Below, piece after piece: positions 1 through 7,259 of a stretch of DNA of 39,808 nt. The stretch is from Gemmatimonadales bacterium (GTDB lineage: Bacteria; Gemmatimonadota; Gemmatimonadetes; Longimicrobiales; Gaopeijiaceae). The translations under genes were made by a program, and so were the position numbers. How positions within the stretch are numbered: position 1 is the stretch's first letter; each line of letters opens with the position of its first letter. The stretch is from contig REED01000097.1 in assembly GCA_007695225.1 (NCBI GenBank), forward strand, positions 1 through 39,808, in the 5' to 3' direction. The notes under the pieces were generated by a model that saw only the letters and a program-made list of their open reading frames with translations, was not told the origin of the DNA and did not search any database.

Positions 1-107
1 TGGAGGACAAGGGCGGGGGGCAGTGGGTGGCGTGCCTCAAGGTGCCGGTGGGGAGTGGTGGGCAGGCCCGCCCCCCGGCCGTGGAGCTGGAGGGCACGGG
101 GTCCTGA
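1..107 (+). CDS. C-terminal end of an unidentified protein, cut by the window edge
   Basis: The frame starting at base 3 is open from the edge to a TGA at 105-107 and gives 34 residues, including the stretch QWVACLKVPVGSGG. It reads more like a protein end than the other two forward frames, but it is too short to name. The stop lies inside a 10-bp direct repeat (CCTGAAGCGC at 103-112 and 120-129), a pattern seen at other stop codons in this window. The frame could also be open by chance, since GC-rich DNA carries few stops. No function is proposed. Confidence 0.35.
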   Translation, partial: EDKGGGQWVACLKVPVGSGGQARPPAVELEGTGS

Positions 108-390
108 AGCGCTCGGGGCCCTGAAGCGCCACTGTGCAGGAGCCATCTCCTTTCCCTCGTCCGGGCACTCACCACACCCAAGGCTCAGGAGCCGGGAGCA
201 GGCTGGCCGCCGGGTGACCCCCACATCGTTCCGATCCACGGGGCGACGCCTCCCCCCGTGAGGAAGTTCTTCATGCCGCAATGCAAGAGTTACGTGGATC
301 GGAAGGACGCCTCATCGGGGCTCGCGCCCCGCGCTACCCCCTGAGCATCTTGGTATTCCTGGTCTTTAGCCTCATCGAAATCCCTCGAGC
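108..390. other. Gene-free stretch with a 12-bp inverted repeat
   Basis: No convincing gene is seen. The stretch holds a perfect inverted repeat, TTCCGATCCACG (229-240) and CGTGGATCGGAA (293-304), separated by 52 bases, and a direct repeat GACGCCTC (245-252 and 306-313). Bases 260-400 look less GC-rich than the surroundings. A frame from ATG 281 encodes a hydrophobic stretch (LSILVFLVFSLIEIP) that could be the lost leader of the BIG2 gene in another frame. Confidence 0.4.
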
Positions 391-987
391 ATGGAGCCGG
401 CACGCACGTTGCCCCTGTCAAGGGACATCTGGGGAACCCAGGGTGGCGACCTGACATCGATCTGCGCCACGGCGCAACTGATGGCCACTGTGAGGGATGC
501 GGACGGTGTGGAGATGCCTACAGCCGCTGTGACGTGGAGTTCTTCGAACACCGCAGTGGCGACGGTGGGCGAGGGCGGTACAGTGGAGGCTGTGGGCGAG
601 GGTTCCACCACGATCACGGCCCAGAGCGGGGACGCGACCGGGAACGCCCAGGTTACGGTGGTGCTCCCTGCCCCGACCCCGGCGGAGGTGGTGGTCGAGC
701 CTGACACCGCGACCCTCACGGAGGTCGGCGCCACGGTGCAGTTGAGCGCCACGGTGCTCGACGCAACCGGAGCGGAGATCGGGGCCACCGCCGAGCTGGC
801 CGCCACCGTCCTGGACGCCGATGGCGTCGAGATCGAAGGGGCGGTGGTGGTCTGGACCACCTCCGACGCCGAGGTGGCGGTGGTGGATCAGGAGGGAGTG
901 GTGACGGCGGTGGGTGAAGGTGTGGCCACCATCACTGCGGCGATCGGGGAGGTGTCCGGCACGGCCGAGGTGACGGTGGAACTGTAA
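391..987 (+). CDS. BIG2 (bacterial Ig-like group 2) domain protein, probably N-terminally truncated
   Basis: The 198 residues contain about two BIG2 beta-sandwich repeats. Typical strings are AVTWSSSNTAVATV, VTAVGEGVATITA and SGTAEVTVEL. Such domains occur in surface or secreted proteins, usually after a signal peptide. Here the first 20 residues are not a signal peptide, and the domain begins abruptly near residue 21. The second repeat contains LSATVLDATGAEI followed by LAATVLDADGVEI without the usual spacing, as if two repeats had recombined and part was lost. A hydrophobic stretch encoded from ATG 281 in another frame could be the former leader, which would make this a frameshifted gene. 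A strong terminator follows directly. The family assignment is firm; whether the gene works is doubtful. Confidence 0.7.
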   Translation: MEPARTLPLSRDIWGTQGGDLTSICATAQLMATVRDADGVEMPTAAVTWSSSNTAVATVGEGGTVEAVGEGSTTITAQSGDATGNAQVTVVLPAPTPAEVVVEPDTATLTEVGATVQLSATVLDATGAEIGATAELAATVLDADGVEIEGAVVVWTTSDAEVAVVDQEGVVTAVGEGVATITAAIGEVSGTAEVTVEL

Positions 988-1018
988 TCCGCCGGCGAAG
1001 CTGAGGACCCAGCACCCA

Positions 1019-1070
1019 GGCCGGGTGGTGGGCGGGGGAGGACACCCCGCTCGTCACCCGGCCGCTTTTT
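1019..1070 (+). terminator. Rho-independent terminator of the BIG2 gene, overlapping the end of the DyP gene
   Basis: A perfect 9-bp outer stem (GGCCGGGTG 1019-1027, CACCCGGCC 1055-1063) encloses an inner 6-bp stem (GCGGGG 1032-1037, CCCCGC 1045-1050) and is followed by GC and five T residues (1066-1070). It lies 32 bases past the BIG2 stop. Its 3' arm and T-run also encode the last codons and stop of the convergent peroxidase gene. Confidence 0.82.
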
Positions 1071-2610
1071 GAACCGCTCCGGATAGCCAGCGGAGCGCGC
1101 GCAGCCCGGGGAGGAAGAGATAGGCGCCACCCCGGTTGGTGACGAAGCGGGGGAGGGGGGCCGTCCGATCCTGGATCGGGCCCCGCGGGAAGGTCATGAC
1201 TCCGGGTGCGTGACCCGTTTGGCCCGGAGCGGGGGGTGTGCCCGGGGGATCGGTGGGTCCGGGCATGCGGCCGATGAGGGGATCCGGGTTGTCGCGGAGC
1301 CCATTGAACCGGGGGTTGTTGCACCAGGCCTGCTGGACGAACTCGAACTGACTCGCGATCCCGGCCTCCACACTGAGGAAGTGGAGACCCCGGGGCTCTT
1401 CGTCGTCCTCGAGTTCCCGAAGGAGGCGGCCCACCTCATGGGAAGGGTCCAGAAGGCGTCCGGGATCGAAGAGGGGCCGACCATAGATCCGGCCTCTCCG
1501 GAGGAGGCGGTGGGCCCGGGACATCCGGAGGGAGGCCTCGGGACCGTAGGGATGGATCAGGTCCCGGGGGTGGGTCCGTCGAACATGTGCTCCGAGAGGA
1601 CACCGAAGTCCTTCCGGATCCTCGGCATAGCCGAAGTCGTCGGCGTCTGCCAGCGAGGGATCGTCTGCGTGGGGAGCAAGCTCCAGCGGGGCCCCACCGG
1701 GCCACCGCCCCACACAGAGCGAGGCGATACGGAGGGCGGGGGACGGGCCCCTTCCCCCACCTCGACGGTCCGCCTCTCGGACCATGAAGCGCCAGAAACC
1801 AGCCACGTCCTGGGCCAGCTTCCGGTAGACGAGATAGCTGCCGTGCCGACCCAGGTCCCGGAAGTGCCGGGCCGGGTGGTGGGGGTTCTCCGAAGGGGGC
1901 AGGACCCTGTCGGGGTCCAGCCCATGGGGTACGAGGGGGCCTGGCGGGAGGATCCCGTAGTGGTTCGGGTATCCCAGGACGAACTCGCCCGTGGGAACCC
2001 CGTCCCCGTGGAAGCCCTCCACCCGGGGCTGGGCGATTCCGTCCCGGAATCCGAAGGGCTCTGCGTGTCCCGACCAGATCGTGCCCTCCTGTACCCCGTC
2101 CGGGACCAGGACGACTCCCTCGCCGTTCCGCTCCATGACCTCGAGTTGTCGCTGGACCAACGCTCCGACCCCGGCCTCGGTGGCGGCGTGGAGGATGAGG
2201 GCGCCGTGGATGGGGGGTGTTGCGGGCCCGCCCAGTTCCCAGCGGGAGGGATGGCTCTCCCCGTCGTCCCCCAGCTTCTCGGCCCGATCCGGATGGGCCA
2301 TCCCTTCCTGGAACTCGGGGGAGAAGGTGCAGACCACCGATGCCGGTACCTCCAGCGCTCGCAGACCCGGTGCGGAGAGGGCAAGGTTCACTGCCTCCTG
2401 GGGCTTGATCCGGTTGCCCTCCGGATCCCGGGGCCAGGGGGCGGCGGTGGTCACCTCCCTCCGCCGTTCCCGGAGCCAGGCCCGGCCCAGTTCCGGGTCC
2501 TGGACCCGGAAGAAGAGATAGGCGGCCCAGGGGAGATGTCCGTAGCCCGAGGCCACGAGGCCCTGGATGTCGGACCGTTCTCCGGGGGAAAGGAGCGTGG
2601 ATGGCGTCAC
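1054..2610 (-). CDS. DyP-type haem peroxidase
   Basis: This is a 518-residue protein of the dye-decolorising peroxidase family, which uses peroxide to oxidise dyes, phenols or other bulky substrates. The distal-site motif GFRDG is present (Asp190). The proximal haem ligand is His342 in CPLGAHVRRTHPR. The C-terminal stretch QFEFVQQAWCNNPRF, followed by DPLIG, is typical of the longer DyP-like peroxidases. There is no signal peptide or Tat motif, so it is probably cytoplasmic or carried by a partner. It starts with GTG and overlaps the stop of the upstream gene by four bases (GTGA, 2607-2610), so the two are almost surely translationally coupled. The natural substrate cannot be read from the sequence. 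Confidence 0.93.
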   Translation of the reverse strand: MTPSTLLSPGERSDIQGLVASGYGHLPWAAYLFFRVQDPELGRAWLRERRREVTTAAPWPRDPEGNRIKPQEAVNLALSAPGLRALEVPASVVCTFSPEFQEGMAHPDRAEKLGDDGESHPSRWELGGPATPPIHGALILHAATEAGVGALVQRQLEVMERNGEGVVLVPDGVQEGTIWSGHAEPFGFRDGIAQPRVEGFHGDGVPTGEFVLGYPNHYGILPPGPLVPHGLDPDRVLPPSENPHHPARHFRDLGRHGSYLVYRKLAQDVAGFWRFMVREADRRGGGRGPSPALRIASLCVGRWPGGAPLELAPHADDPSLADADDFGYAEDPEGLRCPLGAHVRRTHPRDLIHPYGPEASLRMSRAHRLLRRGRIYGRPLFDPGRLLDPSHEVGRLLRELEDDEEPRGLHFLSVEAGIASQFEFVQQAWCNNPRFNGLRDNPDPLIGRMPGPTDPPGTPPAPGQTGHAPGVMTFPRGPIQDRTAPLPRFVTNRGGAYLFLPGLRALRWLSGAVQKAAG

Positions 2611-3983
2611 CGTGCAGGTGTCCGTGCCAGGGGGGGGAGGGCTCCAGCCAACTCCCGATTCGAAAGGATGTTCAGCGTCGTCGTCCCTGGATAGGCGCTA
2701 TAGAAGACACGGGCCGGTACCTGGTGGGTGCGAAGGAAGTCCTTGAAAGCTGGTAGGTCCCGGGCGCCATCGGGGGGCGCACCGGTGGCCCCTCCCCAGA
2801 TGGCGTCCAATCCCGAGAGGATCATCTCGGCGAACTCGTCGATGTAGTTCTCCCAGGTGCCATCGTAGTCGCTCACCATGAGCAGCCGCTTGCCTTCGTC
2901 CACGATGACCCAGCGGACGAAATGGATCGTGGTGATCCCGGTGAGGGAGCCGGGGGGCGAGAGTCGCTTCGCCAGCGTGTCCACCGCAGCCAGGACTGCC
3001 CCGAGCCGCCGAAGCTGACCCGGCTCCACCCCAGTGAGAAGGGTGAGCTGGTTCTGGGCGACGGCGTCCTCCCGGTGGGACGGGGGAAGGTCTTCGGCTC
3101 CTGAGGGCTGGGCCGCTGATCCCTGGACATCTGACGGCCGGGCCCCTGGCGACCGGCTCCGGGCAGGGGAACGGCCCCGGGCAGGGTCCCGCACCGCTGG
3201 GCACCGGTCCGGCGCCAGGGAGGAGTGGTGCGAGCCCATGGGCGGAAGTCGGTTTCCCACCAGCCGGTTGAAGATCCGGACGGCGCGATAGCGGTTCAGG
3301 GTAGCCAGGATCGTGAGGCTGGCCCGCCAGACGGTGACGAGCCCGTAGCGGGCCGCCGCCCGGGGTACGTCCCAGAGGATGGGCAGGGCGCGGAGGAACC
3401 GACGTGCGAGGTTGGTCCCCCTGCCAAGGAAGGAGAGGAGGAGGCGAAGGGGCCTGCTGCGCCGCCGCCGCTCCCGTTCCAGCACCCGCTCCAAGCGACG
3501 GACTCCCCGGACCGGGTCAGTGTCGACGATCCGGTCGATCCGCCGCCGGAGTGCCAGGTCCTTGTGGACTGCCTCCACCGACCCATCCCGAAAGGCGATA
3601 TAGAAAGCGTTGGGCTCGTGGCTGTGTGCGCGTACAAAGTCGGGGAAGCCGGCGACCCCGGTGTATCCCTCGCAGTGGCCCCAGAGCCGATCCGGGTCCG
3701 TGGTGAGTTCGGTGAGTTCTCGGAGATGCTCCTGCAGCCGGCCGTCGAAGGTGGAGGCGAGGAGGAGGCGAGTCCGACCCTCCTCCCCTTCGGGGCCTTC
3801 CACCAGGGCGAAGCGGGCGAAGTGGATCCGGTCGCTTCGGGAAAAGTGGATGTGGAAGGCATGGGGATCCTGGGCGAGGCGTCGGCCGCGGACATCGTCA
3901 CCCACCTCCTGGAGGAGTTGCCCCAGGGAGGTCTCGAAGCCGGGGCGGACGGGGGCCAGCAGGATCAGGCTGCCAGGGACCAT
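2607..3983 (-). CDS. Two-domain DyP-operon partner, unknown function
   Basis: This 458-residue protein contains two copies of one domain about 300 residues apart. Residues 53-60 (IHFARFAL) match 353-360 (IHFVRWVI), LLLASTFDG matches LLMVSDYDG, and FPDFVRAHSHEPNAFYIAF matches FKDFLRTHQVPARVFYSAY. Between them lies a basic, arginine-rich linker (about 150-310). The repeats look like ferredoxin-like alpha/beta domains, the fold DyP peroxidases are built from, but have no GxxDG motif and no proximal histidine motif. I infer a non-catalytic relative that binds, delivers substrate to, or scaffolds the peroxidase encoded next. It shares a four-base overlap with that gene. Start is the ATG at 3983; no clear Shine-Dalgarno site precedes it. 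Confidence 0.8.
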   Translation of the reverse strand: MVPGSLILLAPVRPGFETSLGQLLQEVGDDVRGRRLAQDPHAFHIHFSRSDRIHFARFALVEGPEGEEGRTRLLLASTFDGRLQEHLRELTELTTDPDRLWGHCEGYTGVAGFPDFVRAHSHEPNAFYIAFRDGSVEAVHKDLALRRRIDRIVDTDPVRGVRRLERVLERERRRRSRPLRLLLSFLGRGTNLARRFLRALPILWDVPRAAARYGLVTVWRASLTILATLNRYRAVRIFNRLVGNRLPPMGSHHSSLAPDRCPAVRDPARGRSPARSRSPGARPSDVQGSAAQPSGAEDLPPSHREDAVAQNQLTLLTGVEPGQLRRLGAVLAAVDTLAKRLSPPGSLTGITTIHFVRWVIVDEGKRLLMVSDYDGTWENYIDEFAEMILSGLDAIWGGATGAPPDGARDLPAFKDFLRTHQVPARVFYSAYPGTTTLNILSNRELAGALPPLARTPAR

Positions 3984-4070
3984 GGCTCAGGGGATGAGGG
4001 AAGTGGTTACCCATCAACGTATAGCGGCCCTCCGGGGGTAGCCAGGAGAATCCGTTGGAAGCCCCGCCTT

Positions 4071-4110
4071 CCGGTGGTCCGGTGGTCCGGTGGTCCGGTG
4101 GTCCGGAGGT
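4071..4110. repeat. 8-bp tandem repeat, five units
   Basis: CCGGTGGT occurs four times in a row and is followed by one variant unit CCGGAGGT. The period is not a multiple of three and the array is outside genes, 17 bases beyond the stop of the SDR gene on the minus strand. Confidence 0.9.
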
Positions 4111-4127
4111 CCGGGGTGGGAAGGAAC

Positions 4128-5162
4128 TCAGAGACCCACGACTTCCACCAGGAACCTGGCGGTATCCGCCACGCTCCGGCGGGCATCCATCAACTCCATC
4201 CCGAGCCGTTCCCGGGCCCGCTCATTCGAGATGTCCCGGCGCTTCCCCAGGTGGGGGACGACCTGCTTGCGGAGCACGGGATCGAAGAGTCCGATCAGAC
4301 GAATGAGCCCGTTGGGAGCGGTCCGGGTTACCACCTTCCGATCCGGATACGCCCCCTGGATCGCCTCGGCGATTTCCGACATCCAGAGGAACTCTCCCGC
4401 CACGAGAATGCGTTCACCGGCGGTTTCGGGCCGGCGGAGCGCCTCGACGTGCGCCTCGGCCACATCCCGGACATCCACGACGGAGAGCCCCCACCGGGGG
4501 AGCATGGGATCCTTCCGCCGGAGGATCCGCTCGACGATCTGGAGTGAGGTGCCGTAGCGAGAGTCCAGGGCCGGCCCCAGGACGAGCCCGGGATTGATGG
4601 AGGTCAGTGTCATCTCCGGGGCCGAGTCCCGGACGAAACCCCAGGCAGCCCGCTCCGCGAGCGTCTTGGAGCGGTCGTAGGAGGTGACATCCGAGCGGGT
4701 GACATCCGTCCAATCCTCCTCGTCGAAGTGCGACATTCCGGCCGGGAGGTCCGTCCCCTGCACGGCGGCAACCGACGAGGTGAGGACCACGCGGCGAACC
4801 CCAGCCGCCTCCGCCGCCTGAAGGGCCCGGAGCGTCCCCTGCACCGCCGGACGGATCAGCTCCTCCTCCCGTCGCGGCAATTTCATGGGGAAGGGGGAGG
4901 CGGTGTGCACCAGCGCGTCGATCCCCTCCAACGCATCGAACCATCCTTCGTCCCGCTCGAGGTCGAGCTCCACGAAGTGGAGGCGTTCGATGGCGGTCGG
5001 GTCGTCCAGGTGGGGGGCCACCGCGGCGCGCACCTCTTCGGCCCGTGCAGGAGCCCGAACCGATCCCGTTACCAGGAGGCCCGCGTCGAGGAGCCTCCGG
5101 ACGATGTGCTTCCCGATGAATCCAGAAGCCCCTGTCACCAGTGCATGCCGCAGGTCGATCAT
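4128..5162 (-). CDS. NAD(P)-dependent extended SDR reductase (dihydroflavonol/cinnamoyl-CoA reductase-like)
   Basis: This 344-residue Rossmann-fold protein has the nucleotide-binding motif TGASGFIG near the N-terminus and the active-site motif YDRSK, with LTSSV supplying the serine. The closest named relatives are dihydroflavonol-4-reductase-like and ketone/aldehyde reductases of the extended SDR group; the substrate is unknown. The start is set at 5162 rather than an upstream ATG at 5192 because GGGGAGG lies five bases before it and the Rossmann strand follows eight residues later, as in the family. It stands alone between two short non-coding stretches. Confidence 0.9.
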   Translation of the reverse strand: MIDLRHALVTGASGFIGKHIVRRLLDAGLLVTGSVRAPARAEEVRAAVAPHLDDPTAIERLHFVELDLERDEGWFDALEGIDALVHTASPFPMKLPRREEELIRPAVQGTLRALQAAEAAGVRRVVLTSSVAAVQGTDLPAGMSHFDEEDWTDVTRSDVTSYDRSKTLAERAAWGFVRDSAPEMTLTSINPGLVLGPALDSRYGTSLQIVERILRRKDPMLPRWGLSVVDVRDVAEAHVEALRRPETAGERILVAGEFLWMSEIAEAIQGAYPDRKVVTRTAPNGLIRLIGLFDPVLRKQVVPHLGKRRDISNERARERLGMELMDARRSVADTARFLVEVVGL

Positions 5163-5163
5163 T

Positions 5164-5174
5164 CCTTCCTCCCC
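5164..5174 (-). promoter_or_regulatory. Ribosome-binding site that decides the SDR start
   Basis: On the minus strand the sequence reads GGGGAGGAAGG followed by A and the ATG at 5162. This near-perfect Shine-Dalgarno site favours the inner start over the ATG ten codons upstream. Confidence 0.75.
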
Positions 5175-5329
5175 GTTCTGCTCGGCAGGCACGCGCCAGT
5201 GTGGTGTCGCCGAAGTCCTGTGAGCACCAAGAGTGACGAAGCGCCGCTCCAGCTAGGCGCGACGACGAGGCATAGCACCGCTACGTCGAGGAGGAGCAAC
5301 GACGCTGGAGTGGATGCAGCGGCGCTCGA

Positions 5330-5358
5330 CTGCCACGGGACTTCGGCGACACTACACT
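5330..5358 (+). promoter_or_regulatory. Possible promoter of the zinc-ribbon SDR gene
   Basis: CTGCCA (5330-5335) and TACACT (5353-5358) are 17 bases apart, each matching the sigma-70 consensus at four of six positions. The ATG at 5370 has no visible ribosome-binding site and would lie about five bases after the predicted transcript start, so the mRNA might be nearly leaderless. The match is weak. Confidence 0.3.
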
Positions 5359-5369
5359 AGATTGTACCC

Positions 5370-7106
5370 ATGCCGAAAGAAGACGAAGCCCCACGATTTG
5401 CCGACGAGGGACCCGGGTCCCCCCTGGATTCCCCCTCCCTGGACGCCGGCTCGCCGGAAGCCACCTCCCCGGCCCCTGGCTCCCTGGAGGCGCAGATCCG
5501 GGCCGCCGCCGACCTCCTGGAGAAGATCGCCGCCGATCGTACCCTCCTCGCCCGAGCCGGGAAGGAGGATCAGCGGCGCCTGATCCACGCCGCCGGCGAG
5601 GTCTGGACGCCGGATCCTGCAAAGCGACGTGCCCTCACCAAGGCCCTGGCGAAGAAGCGAAAGGCGGAAAGCCGGCGGGCCGAGAACAAGGTATTGAATG
5701 AGAGGGGGATCCGCAGGCTTCGTCGGAAGCCCACCTTCACCACGCCCAACATCTTTCCGCCAGCCGAGGCGGGCGGGATCGGCCCCGCCCTGAACCCGGA
5801 GTCCCTGGACGATCCCCGCGCCGGCGAGGTGGGTCACGAAGCCGACGTGGCAGAACAGCACTGCTACGTCTGCAAGGAGCTCTTCACCGAGCTCCACCAC
5901 TTCTACGACCAGCTCTGCCCTCCCTGCGCGCAGCTCAACTTCAGGAAGCGCGGCGAACTGGCGGATCTCTCGGGGCGGGTGGCGCTCCTCACGGGAGGTC
6001 GGGTCAAGATCGGCTACCAGGCGGGGATCAAGCTCCTACGTTCAGGAGCCGAGCTCATCGTGACGACGCGTTTCCCCCGGGATGCCGCAGCCCGATACGC
6101 CCGGGAGGAGGACTTCGCGGAGTGGGGGGACCGGCTTCAGATCTTCGGTCTCGATCTCCGGCACACGCCCAGCGTGGAGGCCTTCTGCGCCGAGATCCTG
6201 AGGACCCGACAGCGGCTGGATTTCATCATCAACAACGCATGCCAGACGGTCCGGCGCCCTCCGGGGTTCTATGCCCACATGATGGAGGGGGAGGAGGCGG
6301 CGCGGGAGGAGCTTCCCGCGGACGTCCGGAAGGTCCTCGGCGACTTCGAGGGACTCCGGGGCTACAGCCTTCTTCCCAGCGGCGCCATTCCGGATACCGG
6401 ACCGCGAGTCCCCATGGGGACTCTCAGGGTGGGTGGCGCCGAGAATGGTGCCGAGGTTGGCGGGGAGGACGGCGAACAGGACCGCGGGAAGGCGCCGGGG
6501 ATCGCCCATGCCGCTGCGCTGTCTCAGGTGCCCCTCCTACCCGAGGAGCGGGAGGCCCAGCGAGCGCTCTTTCCCGAGGGACGGCTGGACCAGGACCTGC
6601 AGCAGATCGACCTCAGGGAGACCAACTCGTGGCGGATGCTCATGGCGGAGGTCCCCACCGTGGAGCTCCTGGAGGTCCACCTCATCAATGCGGTCGCCCC
6701 CTTCGTCCTCAACGCCCGGCTCAAGCCCCTCATGCTCCGCACCGCGGACCCGGACAAGCACATCGTCAACGTGTCGGCAGTGGAGGGCCAGTTCTACCGA
6801 AACGCCAAGACCACCCGTCACCCCCACACAAACATGGCCAAGGCCGCACTGAACATGATGACGCGCACGTCGGCGACGGACTATCATAACGACGGGATCC
6901 ACATGAACGCGGTGGACACGGGGTGGGTCACCGACGAGGATCCCGAGGCCATCGCGGCCCGAAAGACCGAGATCCATGGCTTCCACCCGCCCCTGGACAT
7001 CGTGGATGGTGCGGCCCGGATCGTGGATCCCATCATCCACGGATTCAACACGGGAGAGCATGTGTGGGGCCAGTTCCTGAAGGACTACGCACCGACGGAC
7101 TGGTAG
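5370..7106 (+). CDS. SDR-family oxidoreductase with zinc-ribbon insert
   Basis: This 578-residue protein has three parts. Residues 1-150 are charged and helical. Residues 165-186 form a CxxC(14)CxxC zinc ribbon (Cys165, 168, 183, 186). A Rossmann domain follows, with TGGRVKIG as its nucleotide-binding loop, DFIINNA, and the serine in NVSAVEG. The usual catalytic YxxxK is TNMAK here: Lys491 is kept, but Thr487 stands where tyrosine is expected. I believe this is a feature of a large-SDR subfamily found in bacteria and eukaryotes and not decay, because flanking residues (KAALNMMTRTSA, NAVDTGWVTDE) look well kept. A roughly 100-residue insert lies between the NNA motif and the DLRETNSWRML stretch. 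The reaction is unknown. Confidence 0.85.
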   Translation: MPKEDEAPRFADEGPGSPLDSPSLDAGSPEATSPAPGSLEAQIRAAADLLEKIAADRTLLARAGKEDQRRLIHAAGEVWTPDPAKRRALTKALAKKRKAESRRAENKVLNERGIRRLRRKPTFTTPNIFPPAEAGGIGPALNPESLDDPRAGEVGHEADVAEQHCYVCKELFTELHHFYDQLCPPCAQLNFRKRGELADLSGRVALLTGGRVKIGYQAGIKLLRSGAELIVTTRFPRDAAARYAREEDFAEWGDRLQIFGLDLRHTPSVEAFCAEILRTRQRLDFIINNACQTVRRPPGFYAHMMEGEEAAREELPADVRKVLGDFEGLRGYSLLPSGAIPDTGPRVPMGTLRVGGAENGAEVGGEDGEQDRGKAPGIAHAAALSQVPLLPEEREAQRALFPEGRLDQDLQQIDLRETNSWRMLMAEVPTVELLEVHLINAVAPFVLNARLKPLMLRTADPDKHIVNVSAVEGQFYRNAKTTRHPHTNMAKAALNMMTRTSATDYHNDGIHMNAVDTGWVTDEDPEAIAARKTEIHGFHPPLDIVDGAARIVDPIIHGFNTGEHVWGQFLKDYAPTDW

Positions 7107-7259
7107 GGGGGGGCGGGCCCCGGGTCGTCGCGCTCGTCTCCGCCCCGCCCAGCCGTTACCGTTGACGGGTCCCGGGAGCGCTCCAGCGCCGAACCGGAGG
7201 TCGGAGAGCCCTTTCCGGCCTCTCCGACACTTCCGTCATCCAACCTCGCCAGGCCCCCC

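Noticed and set aside
55-261. Small open frame (68 codons) at the left end
   Set aside because: Arg/Pro/Ser-rich translation without motif, and no ribosome-binding site; considered a chance frame.
1210-2694. Open frame antisense to the DyP peroxidase
   Set aside because: No domain, and the DyP motifs on the minus strand explain the region.
4071-4110. Repeat array as a possible CRISPR
   Set aside because: The units are 8 bp and have no spacers, so it is a microsatellite.
7107-7160. GGGCGGG and CCCGCCC as a terminator after the zinc-ribbon SDR gene
   Set aside because: Short arms in a G/C-homopolymer stretch with a long gap and no T-run; not distinguishable from composition.
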